Shown here one piece after another: positions 6,115 to 12,949 of a stretch of DNA of 13,294 nt (its first letter is position 1; every line of letters starts with the position of its first letter). Both the position numbers and the translations under genes were made by a program. Under the pieces are notes generated by a model. The model was not told the DNA's origin. It saw only the letters and a program-made list of their open reading frames with translations, and did not search any database. Origin of the DNA: Thermodesulfovibrio sp. (GTDB taxonomy: Bacteria; Nitrospirota; Thermodesulfovibrionia; Thermodesulfovibrionales; JdFR-85); assembly GCA_027016675.1 (NCBI GenBank), contig JALUSH010000090.1, forward strand, positions 1 to 13,294. The letters are read 5' to 3'.

Positions 6115-6555
6115 TTATCTTCCAAATTCTCTATCAATAGCAGCTTTTATTTCGTTGATTGACTTACCTTCTCTGTTAAGCTGGGCTGCCCTAAGGGCCT
6201 CCTCCTGACAGAGTACTCAACCTGCTCCATGATTGTCCACAAAGCAGCTCAATAAACTCACATGATTAAAGGGTGGTTGATCACAGTTGCAATAACAATA
6301 GACCTGGTCAAGCACCTTGGGGTATTCCCTGGCAGCTGCATAGGCAGCCCGTGTCATACCTGTAAACAGAGAGGGATCAAGAGTGGGTCTGTTCTCTCCG
6401 CCTTTCACATAGAAGGACTTTGTCTTTCCTCCAGACTTACCAAAAGGAGACACACCTGAAAAAACAAAGGCCAGCGCAACTGCAACAACTATTATGACTA
6501 TCCAGCCCATCTTAGAATTCTTCTTCTTTTGTACCCTCTTAGCTTTTCTACCCAT
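6115..6555 (-). CDS. Putative selenoprotein: membrane-anchored PCYCGC-like (CYCNC) protein with in-frame TGA as Sec113
   Basis: Conventional translation from ATG 6555 gives 112 residues and stops at TGA 6219-6217. The frame then stays open for 33 more residues to TAA 6117-6115. The full product has 146 residues: basic start, one membrane segment (about 17-34, MGWIVIIVVAVALAFVF), a segment PSLFTGMTRAAYAAAREYPK, then CYCNC (Cys 87, 89, 91), HVSLLSCFVDNHG (Cys104), U113-V-L-C116 and an EEALRAAQLNREGKSINEIK tail. As I recall the PCYCGC family, a Cys is expected where the TGA stands (HGAxCxxCxxEA), so TGA as selenocysteine would make a UxxC redox motif. TGA is an ordinary stop for dsrM, dsrK, dsrJ and dsrO, so general recoding to Trp is excluded. 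ATG 6555 has an AAGGAGA Shine-Dalgarno. The gene lies behind dsrP but after its terminator, so it is probably separately transcribed. Function is unknown; an exported thiol/metal redox role is inference. Alternatives: a nonsense mutation or a sequencing error. Confidence 0.75.
6186..6211 (-). promoter_or_regulatory. SECIS-like hairpin directly downstream of the in-frame TGA
   Basis: On the minus strand, five bases after the TGA, CTGTC (6211-6207) can pair with GGCAG (6190-6186, one G-U pair). Inside it AGG pairs with CCT around a 7-base loop AGGAGGC that starts about 14 bases after the TGA and has G at its second position. This fits the general form of bacterial SECIS elements, with the distance on the short side. 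A competing hairpin GCCC-TTA-GGGC uses overlapping bases. No folding energy was computed; this is a drawn structure only. Confidence 0.4.
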
Positions 6556-6632
6556 ACACTTCTCCTTGCTCTAAGCTATATATAGATTTATTTGATTCCA
6601 TTAAAACATAATTTTATGAATAAAATATGAAG

Positions 6633-6674
6633 AAAATAAAAAATCCCCTCTCTCCTTTGTAGAAAGAGGGGATT
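6633..6674 (-). terminator. Intrinsic terminator of the dsr operon
   Basis: A 10-bp perfect stem (AATCCCCTCT at 6642-6651 with AGAGGGGATT at 6665-6674) encloses a 13-base loop. Read on the minus strand it is followed at once by a T-rich tract (TTTTTTATTTT). It lies 35 bases after the dsrP stop and separates the dsr operon from the selenoprotein gene. Confidence 0.92.
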
Positions 6675-6708
6675 CTATAAATTTAATATCTTAAATCTTC
6701 AACTATTT

Positions 6709-7881
6709 TTAATGTACAGGTTCTCCAGGGCCTATACCTTCCCTCACTGATACAACAATCTTATAGAGTATCGTCAAAATAAGAAATCCTGTTGCCCAGA
6801 CCGCAATACTGATTATAAACTCAGGCAGTGTTGGCCAGTACTCAAACACCCTTTCCAGCGGATTGGGTATAAAACCACCAATAACAAGCCCGAAGCCCTT
6901 GTCTATCCAGAGGGAGATAAATACAGCTATGCACGCCACTGTAAGGGTTGTCTCATGCCTTCTTGTAGTAGGGATCACAAGAAGTACTATGGCAATAAAG
7001 GCAAGCAAGATGGATATCCACATCAGCGGAACAAGCTTTCCATGGCCTTCCAGTCCAAAGAAGAGATACTCAAAGGAGCCAAGATGTCCTGGAACCTGGC
7101 TATAACCAGCGGTAAACACCTCAAGGAGGAAGAAGAATACATTCGTAACCATTGCATAGGCAACGATCTTACTAATAGCAAGAATGGGTTCCCTGCCAGG
7201 ATCAAAGCTAGTGTACTTTCTTACAATAAGTGCAAGAAGGATCAACAATGCAGGCCCTGAGGCAAAGGCAGATGCAAGAAATCGAGCAGCCATGATAGCT
7301 GTTAACCAGAAGTGCCTGCCCGGCAGCCCTGCGTAAATAAAGGCCGTTACTGTATGGATGCTGATAGCCCATGGTATGGAGAGATAGATTAGTGGTTTAA
7401 CCCATTTTGGAGGCGCTGTTTCTTTCCACTCAGCCTGTAATGTAGTCCAGCCTATGATAATATTCAACAGAAGATATCCTGTTAGTACCACAGAGTCCCA
7501 GAAGAGAATAGAATTAGGTGTAGGGTGAAGAATCACATTCATAATCCTCATGGGCTGCCCCATATCAACAAAGATAAAGAGTATACACATGGTAACTGCA
7601 CTGACGGCCAGGAATTCACCAAGTATTACGATCTTGCTGAATTTTTTATAGTTATGAAGATAGTATGGGATAACAAGCATCACAGCAGATGCTGCAACTC
7701 CCACAAGAAAGGTAAACTGAGAGATATAAAATCCCCAGGAGACATCCCTGCTCATTCCTGTAATACCCAGGCCATAGCTGAGCTGTTTCAGGTAAACAAG
7801 GAATCCTATGCCGATAATGGCAAGGAGTACTGCAACCAGTGTCCAGTATCTTCTTCCACCAACCAATGCCTTCTCAAACAT
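6709..7881 (-). CDS. dsrP: DsrP, NrfD-like membrane subunit of the DsrMKJOP complex
   Basis: An integral membrane protein of the NrfD/PsrC family that exchanges electrons with menaquinone within the DsrMKJOP complex, probably handing them to or from DsrO at the periplasmic face. The 390-residue chain is mostly hydrophobic, with about ten membrane segments, for instance TLVAVLLAIIGIGFLVYL near the start and IISIAVWATGFLILTILYKI near the end. Start choice: ATG 7881 lies 8 bases after the AGGAGGAGG Shine-Dalgarno (7898-7890) and overlaps the dsrO stop by 8 bases. GTG 7890 would overlap the Shine-Dalgarno itself. It is the last gene of the operon and is followed by a strong terminator. No heme-binding Cys motifs are present, as expected for this subunit. 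Confidence 0.95.
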   Translation of the reverse strand: MFEKALVGGRRYWTLVAVLLAIIGIGFLVYLKQLSYGLGITGMSRDVSWGFYISQFTFLVGVAASAVMLVIPYYLHNYKKFSKIVILGEFLAVSAVTMCILFIFVDMGQPMRIMNVILHPTPNSILFWDSVVLTGYLLLNIIIGWTTLQAEWKETAPPKWVKPLIYLSIPWAISIHTVTAFIYAGLPGRHFWLTAIMAARFLASAFASGPALLILLALIVRKYTSFDPGREPILAISKIVAYAMVTNVFFFLLEVFTAGYSQVPGHLGSFEYLFFGLEGHGKLVPLMWISILLAFIAIVLLVIPTTRRHETTLTVACIAVFISLWIDKGFGLVIGGFIPNPLERVFEYWPTLPEFIISIAVWATGFLILTILYKIVVSVREGIGPGEPVH

Positions 7882-8674
7882 CTTCCTCACCTCCTCCTAT
7901 AATGTAAAAGACACTCGGACCCGTGCCCAGTTCAGCCTTTCTTCTCATTGAAAAGTTTTCACTCAATACCTTTCTAACCTCAGAGTTGGGATCCTGAAGG
8001 TCTCCAAATATCAACCCGCCATTTGATGCCTGTACACATTTTGGCATCTCTCCCTTTTCAAGGAGTTCAACACAATAGGTACATTTTTCCACAACACCTT
8101 TTGTTCTTGTTGGGAAAGTGGGGTTTGTCTCCTTTATAAATGGCCTTGGATCACGCCAGTTAAAGCTCCTTGCTCCATAAGGGCATGCTGCCATACAGAA
8201 TCTACAGCCAATACAGCGGTGATAGTCCTGCATTGTTATTCCATCTTTTCTCTTAAAGGTTGCCTTTGTGGGACACACCCTTACACAGGGCGCATTGGTG
8301 CAGTGGTTACAGAGAAGGGGAAAGGGCTTCTCCTTGAATGCCTCTGGCAGATACTCATTTTCCTGACCTACAAATACATGTTCATAGGTATCAGTCCAGA
8401 TCCATTTGATCTCATCCTTTGGATTTCCAATATCAGGCACGTTGTGAAACTTATGGCATGCCTTAATAACCCTCTTGTAGTCATCTTCAGTTTTAAATTT
8501 ACTCAACACCACAACCATTGCCCATCTCTTGGCAGTCAAAGCACCAGGAGAAGGGATAAAATCTGAAGCCTCAAGGCCACGGCTGAATATCCATCCTGAG
8601 GCTCCTGCTCCAATACCAAGGCCTAAGCCGGCCAGTCCTGCAATCTTTAGAAATTCTCTTCTATCCATGCTCAT
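7874..8674 (-). CDS. dsrO: DsrO, Tat-exported iron-sulfur subunit of DsrMKJOP
   Basis: A periplasmic ferredoxin-like protein that relays electrons between DsrJ and DsrP. ATG 8674 is chosen because it overlaps the dsrJ stop as ATGA and has a GGGAGGAG Shine-Dalgarno (8690-8682) at 7 bases; a start at 8725 would only add a spurious basic stretch. The product has 266 residues and begins with a twin-arginine signal (DRREFLKIAGLAGLGLGIG, residues 4-22). Iron-sulfur motifs: Cys 122, 125, 130, 134; Cys 154, 157, 160, 164; and Cys 198, 201, 213 with Cys 73. That is twelve cysteines, enough for three 4Fe-4S clusters. The usual first CxxCxxC motif before Cys 73 is missing. The C-terminus GGGEEDV is coded by the Shine-Dalgarno of dsrP. 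Confidence 0.95.
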   Translation of the reverse strand: MSMDRREFLKIAGLAGLGLGIGAGASGWIFSRGLEASDFIPSPGALTAKRWAMVVVLSKFKTEDDYKRVIKACHKFHNVPDIGNPKDEIKWIWTDTYEHVFVGQENEYLPEAFKEKPFPLLCNHCTNAPCVRVCPTKATFKRKDGITMQDYHRCIGCRFCMAACPYGARSFNWRDPRPFIKETNPTFPTRTKGVVEKCTYCVELLEKGEMPKCVQASNGGLIFGDLQDPNSEVRKVLSENFSMRRKAELGTGPSVFYIIGGGEEDV

Positions 8675-9081
8675 TTTGCCGCTCCTCCCTCTTTTGCCTC
8701 TTTTACAAAGTGACAATCCCAGCAATAGGGCTTAACCTCAGCATAGTTATGGCACTCATCACAGAACTTCTGCTTATTGGAGTGGCACCTCATACATGTG
8801 TTCTGAAGACTGATCTCGAAAAGCTTTCCTTCTTCATTCCTGTAAGTCCTGTTGGCCTCCCTCAGGGCCTGGTTTCGCCATTTATCAAGCAGTTGCATAT
8901 GATTCGCCCTCATGTAGGCCTTACTTTCTACGCATTTCTTCTCTTTCAGTTGTTTAATAACTGGGGTATCAAGTTTTGGGTCAGGCTTCACATGTGCCTT
9001 TCCAATATTGTAATAGAAAGGGAAGGTTGCAAAAAGCAGAAATATTATAATCCCTGTAATTATCTTTCCACCATCATACAT
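8671..9081 (-). CDS. dsrJ: DsrJ, membrane-anchored triheme cytochrome c
   Basis: The periplasmic triheme cytochrome c subunit of DsrMKJOP. The 136-residue chain has an uncleaved-looking N-terminal membrane segment (about residues 7-24) and exactly three heme c sites: CMRCH (96-100), CDECH (107-111) and CWDCH (120-124). Upstream, Cys50 and nearby Met residues in KKCVESKAYMRANHM fit the conserved region that supplies the unusual His/Cys and His/Met axial ligands described for DsrJ of phototrophic sulfur bacteria. The ATG overlaps the dsrK stop by 8 bases, and the stop overlaps dsrO by 4, so the order K-J-O is translationally coupled. Its electron partner in sulfate reducers is not established. 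Confidence 0.95.
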   Translation of the reverse strand: MYDGGKIITGIIIFLLFATFPFYYNIGKAHVKPDPKLDTPVIKQLKEKKCVESKAYMRANHMQLLDKWRNQALREANRTYRNEEGKLFEISLQNTCMRCHSNKQKFCDECHNYAEVKPYCWDCHFVKEAKEGGAAK

Positions 9082-10705
9082 CTTCCTCTTCCTCCTCCTT
9101 TCCTGGCAAATCTTCCAAGCGGAGATCCATTGTCCGCTCCTTCTCGCCTGTCATCACAAGGGCATTTCCCACAAGCTCATGGACCCCGCAGACCTCCACA
9201 TCCGGCACCCAGTACTGCATCAGTGTTGTAAGGGCTGCCCTGTCTATTGCACATACATTGGCAAGCATGTTAACACCATATTTCTGATTCACATGTCTTA
9301 CAGCATTTGCCCTGGGGAAACCGCCCCTCATCCTGATCTCCATATTCTCACTGGCATTCAAGCCCGAGCCACTTCCGCAACAGAAGGTCTTCTCCCTGAT
9401 CGTATTTTCTGGCATCTCGAAGAAATTGTTACATACATTCTTGATAACATACCTTGGTTCTTCAAAGAAGCCCATCCCACGGGAGGTGTTACAGGAGTCA
9501 TGGAAGGTAACCCTCAGATGGTCATTCCTGCTTGGATCGAGCTTTAACTTGCCATGTTTGATCAGATCAGCAGTAAACTCTACCACATGAACCATCTTTG
9601 TTGATTTGGCATTCTCGAATACTGTGCCTGTAATGGGAGATTTGGGAACCTCAAGGAAATCAGCAGGTCCCCACCATGTATCAAGATACTGGTGGACGAG
9701 TCTCCACATATGCCCACACTCACCACCAAGTATCCATTTAACACCAAGTCTCTTTGCCTCAGCATAGATCTTGTAATATAATCGCTTTGCCATCTCATTG
9801 GATGTAAAGAACCCAAAGTTACCGCCCTCAGAGGCATATGTTGACCAGGTATAATCAAGACCCAGCTCATGGAAAAGCATCAGATATCCCATACATGTAT
9901 AAACACCTGGCACACCGAAGAGATCTCCTGAAGGGGTAACAAAGAGTATTTCAGCCCCCTTACGGTTGAATGTGGGTTCTATCCTTATACTAGTAATCTC
10001 CTCAATATCATCACACATCATCTCAATATTGCTCTGTATGGTATGAGGCTCAAGCCCAAGGTGATTTCCCTTCTGGTAACAGTTGGCAACAGGACCAGCT
10101 ATCCAGTCAGTGTTACAACCAAGAAGATTGGTTAGCTCCCTGCCTATTATAGTTATCTCAGCAGTATCAATCCCATAGGGACAGAAAACAGAACAACGAC
10201 GGCACTCTGTACACTGATAGAAATAATACCACCATTCCTTGAAAACATCCATTGTGAGGTCTCTTGCACCTGCATTCTTACCGAAAAACTTTCCGGCCTT
10301 TGTAAAGTATTTCCTGTAAACAGACCTCATCAACTCGGCCCTCAGAACCGGCATATTCTTCGGATCGCCTGATCCGATGAAGAAATGACATTTGTCAGCA
10401 CAGGCCCCACACCTGACACAGATATCCATAAAAAGACGGAAGGTGCGATATTTATTCAGCCTGTCCTCCATTCCTTCAAGAACTATATCCTTCCAGTTTT
10501 CAGGCAGTTTCCAGTCATCTTCGTAGGGCTGCCAATCTCTCGGATTGGGGAAATCTACCTCTTCAAGATACTTGGGTCTTGCTCCATAACAGAATGTACC
10601 AGGCTTCAACTCTACTGGAACTTCTGTCCAGTGTTTCTCAGGTGGACTATAGTCTATCTTTGCAAGCTCTTCAGGTTTTGGTGTTTTTCCTTTAGCTTTT
10701 GCCAT
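9074..10705 (-). CDS. dsrK: DsrK, HdrD-like iron-sulfur catalytic subunit of DsrMKJOP
   Basis: The cytoplasmic subunit that resembles heterodisulfide reductase HdrD and is thought to reduce the DsrC trisulfide (or oxidise DsrC in the reverse direction). It has 543 residues, the usual length. Two 4Fe-4S motifs are visible: Cys 96, 99, 102, 106 (CVRCGACADKC) and Cys 165, 168, 171, 175 (CTECRRCSVFCPYG). The C-terminal half has the CCG-type features HDSCN and FCCGSGSG for the special non-cubane cluster. ATG 10705 follows an AAAGGAGTG Shine-Dalgarno and lies 4 bases after the dsrM stop. The tail KEEEEEDV is coded by the purine-rich ribosome-binding region of dsrJ. It pairs with DsrM, the heme b membrane subunit, as HdrDE does. 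Confidence 0.97.
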   Translation of the reverse strand: MAKAKGKTPKPEELAKIDYSPPEKHWTEVPVELKPGTFCYGARPKYLEEVDFPNPRDWQPYEDDWKLPENWKDIVLEGMEDRLNKYRTFRLFMDICVRCGACADKCHFFIGSGDPKNMPVLRAELMRSVYRKYFTKAGKFFGKNAGARDLTMDVFKEWWYYFYQCTECRRCSVFCPYGIDTAEITIIGRELTNLLGCNTDWIAGPVANCYQKGNHLGLEPHTIQSNIEMMCDDIEEITSIRIEPTFNRKGAEILFVTPSGDLFGVPGVYTCMGYLMLFHELGLDYTWSTYASEGGNFGFFTSNEMAKRLYYKIYAEAKRLGVKWILGGECGHMWRLVHQYLDTWWGPADFLEVPKSPITGTVFENAKSTKMVHVVEFTADLIKHGKLKLDPSRNDHLRVTFHDSCNTSRGMGFFEEPRYVIKNVCNNFFEMPENTIREKTFCCGSGSGLNASENMEIRMRGGFPRANAVRHVNQKYGVNMLANVCAIDRAALTTLMQYWVPDVEVCGVHELVGNALVMTGEKERTMDLRLEDLPGKEEEEEDV

Positions 10706-10709
10706 GGTT

Positions 10710-11753
10710 TCACTCCTTTCCTTCGCTTTCTTCTTCTGTTGCTTCTTCGGGTTCCTTTGTCTCTAAAGGCTTTTCAACAGGAATACCAACAGAGACCATC
10801 TTCTCTCTGAACTCCTCCTCGTACTCCTCATAGGTATGAACCTTAACCGGATAGTTCCATGGATTTACATGTCTCACCATACGACTGTTGTTGGCAAGAT
10901 TCCTTGTGGGACTCAAGAACACACCACCAAGATGTACGAGTTTGCTGAAGGGAAAATATGCAAAGAGAGTACTCACAAGAAAGATATGAATATAAAATAT
11001 CGTGCCTATTCCATCTGGAACTGTAGGGCTGAGTCTTGCAAGTCCCATGGTAAGCTCTTTCACCTTAACCACATCCACCCTTATAAAATATCTCATCAAT
11101 ATACCTGTGGTGGCAATTGCCATGATTAAAAAGAGGGGGAAATAATCAGCAGGTAATGATATGTACCTGACCGAGGGGATGTAGATTCTCCGAAGAAACA
11201 GATAGGTCACTGCAGCAAGCAGTATTACACCTGTCATCATAAGTTTTGGCAACCCGATCTGGAGGAATCCATCAAAGCTTTCAATGAGATGCACAAATGA
11301 GGGTACAGGATTGGTGAACAACCTCAAATGTCTTATTAATACGATAAAAAAGGAGTAGTGGAAAAGTATCCCACCCAGCCAGAGCCATTTGGCCGAACCA
11401 TAAACAACCCTTTCTCCACTTCTCTGCATCTTGAGGTTTCTGAATAACGACCTGAAGAAGAGCACCTCAAGAGCCATTCTGAAAAATACCTCCTTGCCTG
11501 TTGCAGGACTTTCCAGCTTGCTGTACTTAATCCAGGGGAGGCTCTTTTGTTGACCACATGTAGTAGGAATATGGAAGGGTACAGGTGTCTTTCCCCACTT
11601 GACCACACGGTATATCAAACCTATGAAAAAGGTGATAACCGCCAAGTAGGGAATAACGACACCAAATAAGGGCTGAAGATGAGCACCCTTCACACCAACT
11701 AATGCAACAAGTACAAGGGCAATAACCACTCCTAAGGAAAACAAGGCACCCAT
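10710..11753 (-). CDS. dsrM: DsrM, heme b membrane subunit of DsrMKJOP
   Basis: A cytochrome b membrane subunit of the NarI/HdrE type, binding heme b and transferring electrons between menaquinone and DsrK. The 347-residue product has several hydrophobic segments, for instance SLGVVIALVLVALVGVKG near the start and LIMAIATTGILMRYF further on, with His residues placed in membrane regions (WLGGILFHYSFFIVLIRHL), as expected for heme ligands. The last ~60 residues are cytoplasmic and highly acidic (ending EEATEEESEGKE), possibly contacting DsrK. A strong AAAGGAGG Shine-Dalgarno precedes ATG 11753. It is the first gene of the M-K-J-O-P string, 48 bases after the RsbRD_N-domain gene. Confidence 0.95.
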   Translation of the reverse strand: MGALFSLGVVIALVLVALVGVKGAHLQPLFGVVIPYLAVITFFIGLIYRVVKWGKTPVPFHIPTTCGQQKSLPWIKYSKLESPATGKEVFFRMALEVLFFRSLFRNLKMQRSGERVVYGSAKWLWLGGILFHYSFFIVLIRHLRLFTNPVPSFVHLIESFDGFLQIGLPKLMMTGVILLAAVTYLFLRRIYIPSVRYISLPADYFPLFLIMAIATTGILMRYFIRVDVVKVKELTMGLARLSPTVPDGIGTIFYIHIFLVSTLFAYFPFSKLVHLGGVFLSPTRNLANNSRMVRHVNPWNYPVKVHTYEEYEEEFREKMVSVGIPVEKPLETKEPEEATEEESEGKE

Positions 11754-11801
11754 TTACAAAACCTCCTTTATAATATAATAATTTTTAAAACAAGTCTCTG
11801 C

Positions 11802-12338
11802 CTATCCCGAACCATCTCCATTCGCCTCATCATTGAAGTCTTTTAAGAGATTAGCCCTTTCAAGGAGTTTGTAGGTCATATTTCTCAGTTCTGAGGCCTT
11901 CAAATCATAAATTTTCTCTCTGCACTGCATAAAAATATCAAAGGCGATCAGGGTAAGGTCATCAATCCTGGATTCAATTAAATATAGTTCCTCATTTAAA
12001 CCCTTTCGAGAAACCTCATCAAACAGCTCCTCTCTGATTACCTTTTTTAAAAGAAAAAGGAAACCAATTGCCTCGGAGGGTGTAAAGTCCTGGACGGCTC
12101 TGATTCTTATTATTCTATCAAGGAAGGGAGACACCTCGTCGCGATCAACACCGTATAGTACACTATGATATATACCAGAAATACCTTCCATGAAAGCACT
12201 TCCTACAGGATTGGCAAAGGGGTCCTTCTCCTTACGGAGAAAACGTGATGTTTCTTCAGGATAGGACTGTAACAGGACATGAGACCACTTCTTCAGTATA
12301 ACCTCTCTTCTGTCCTGTAAAAGGTCTTTGATTTCCAT
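11802..12338 (-). CDS. RsbRD_N-domain protein associated with the dsrMKJOP operon
   Basis: A soluble all-helical protein of 178 residues that fits the N-terminal sensor domain of RsbRD-type stressosome regulators (globin-like fold), for example LLQDRREVILKKWSHVLLQS, NPVGSAFMEGISGIYHSVLY and SPSEAIGFLF-like VQDFTPSEAIGFLFLLKKVI. Neither a STAS nor a kinase domain follows, so it is the sensor domain alone. Free-standing RsbRD_N proteins directly before dsrM are, as far as I recall, a recurring neighbour in sulfate reducers; their role is unknown, possibly sensing a ligand or redox state for the complex. It lies 48 bases upstream of dsrM in the same direction, so co-transcription is likely. The Shine-Dalgarno is weak (GAGGG about 12 bases before the ATG). 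Confidence 0.82.
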   Translation of the reverse strand: MEIKDLLQDRREVILKKWSHVLLQSYPEETSRFLRKEKDPFANPVGSAFMEGISGIYHSVLYGVDRDEVSPFLDRIIRIRAVQDFTPSEAIGFLFLLKKVIREELFDEVSRKGLNEELYLIESRIDDLTLIAFDIFMQCREKIYDLKASELRNMTYKLLERANLLKDFNDEANGDGSG

Positions 12339-12366
12339 AATTCAGATGTGCCCTCTTGTTTACCTG

Positions 12367-12400
12367 GGTTGATACCCCCTTTAAAAGAGGGGCACCAACC
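12367..12400. repeat. Imperfect inverted repeat between dsrC and the RsbRD_N gene
   Basis: GGTTGATACCCC and GGGGCACCAACC flank a T/A core, giving a 34-base imperfect hairpin (CCCCTTT-AAA-AGAGGGG in the centre). It is similar in type to the palindrome at 3092-3112. Between it and dsrC, an outer AT stem AAATAATTT (12410-12418) can pair with AAATTATTT (12455-12463), enclosing a smaller CCTC/GAGG stem. Such structures could stabilise the dsrC transcript or attenuate read-through into the dsrM operon. No proper minus-strand T-run follows either. Confidence 0.55.
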
Positions 12401-12466
12401 TCAAGTATTAAATAATTTTAACCCCTCCCCATTATTGAGGAGAACATAGATGCTAAATTATTTTTT

Positions 12467-12802
12467 TTATACGCAACCAGTAGGTTTTGGAAGCCCTGCG
12501 TATCTACAGGCCTGTTTTGCAGGACCATCAGGGAATAACTGATAGAGATACTTGGTGTTACCCTTGTCAGCTCCCATGGTCTTTTTGATTTCTTTTACGA
12601 GGATTTTAATCATTGGAGCGATCTGATACTTGTTGTAATAGTCTCTAAGGAAGTTGATTATCTCCCAGTGCTCGTCCGTCAGCTCAAGACCATCCTGCTG
12701 AGCCATATAAGTGGCTAACTCTGGGGTCCAATCGTCAAGGTTCTGAAGATAACCCTCTTCATCTACCTCGATCTGTTTGCCCTGGAATTCAATAGTTGCC
12801 AT
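12467..12802 (-). CDS. dsrC: DsrC, sulfur-carrier co-substrate of dissimilatory sulfite reductase
   Basis: A small soluble cytoplasmic protein (111 residues) that receives sulfur from DsrAB as a trisulfide bridging its two C-terminal cysteines and passes it to DsrK. The C-terminal arm is intact: Cys99 and Cys110 in ACRYAGLPKPTGCV, the spacing and penultimate position expected of a true DsrC rather than a TusE- or RspA-like protein lacking one Cys. The family also shows EVDEEGYLQNLDDWTPELA and WEIINFLRDYYNKYQIAP. ATG 12802 has a strong AAGGAGG Shine-Dalgarno, and an AT-rich leader with a sigma-70 promoter lies upstream. Placement next to dsrMKJOP links electron carrier and membrane complex, whereas in many sulfate reducers dsrC is distant. 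Confidence 0.97.
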   Translation of the reverse strand: MATIEFQGKQIEVDEEGYLQNLDDWTPELATYMAQQDGLELTDEHWEIINFLRDYYNKYQIAPMIKILVKEIKKTMGADKGNTKYLYQLFPDGPAKQACRYAGLPKPTGCV

Positions 12803-12831
12803 CTTATAACCTCCTTATCTTTAGATTTTAA

Positions 12832-12846
12832 GGCTTTTAAAAAGCC
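12832..12846 (-). promoter_or_regulatory. Small hairpin in the dsrC leader
   Basis: GGCTT and AAGCC arms around TTAAA form a short hairpin between the predicted dsrC promoter and its Shine-Dalgarno. It may stabilise the transcript; it is short and AT-flanked, so chance is possible. Confidence 0.3.
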
Positions 12847-12884
12847 AGATATTACAGCCTTACATCACTTTAAAAAGTTATAAA

Positions 12885-12913
12885 AGTTAATATACATTAT
12901 CAATAACTGTCAA
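12885..12913 (-). promoter_or_regulatory. Probable sigma-70 promoter of dsrC
   Basis: A perfect TTGACA -35 box lies at 12913-12908 on the minus strand, 17 bases before TTAACT (12890-12885), a poor -10; TATTAA two bases earlier is an alternative. The surrounding leader is strongly AT-rich. The predicted start is about 75 bases ahead of the dsrC ATG, leaving a leader with one small hairpin. Confidence 0.5.
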
Positions 12914-12949
12914 ATTAAAAATATTAATTCATATATTAGTAAGCTTAAT

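Noticed and set aside
6217..6555. Minus-strand gene as a complete 112-residue protein ending at the TGA
   Set aside because: Coding character continues in the same frame after the TGA up to a TAA next to the terminator, and the TGA replaces an expected Cys.
7793..7817. GCCGATAA preceded by TAAA on the plus strand inside dsrP
   Set aside because: Spacing is 13, not 15, it lies antisense within a conserved coding region and leads into no gene.
7874..8725. Longer dsrO from an upstream start at 8725
   Set aside because: Would add 17 basic residues before the twin-arginine signal and overlap dsrJ by 55 bases; ATG 8674 has the Shine-Dalgarno and an ATGA junction.
8710..9231. 173-codon plus-strand frame
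   Set aside because: Antisense to dsrJ and the end of dsrK, whose heme and iron-sulfur motifs are clear.
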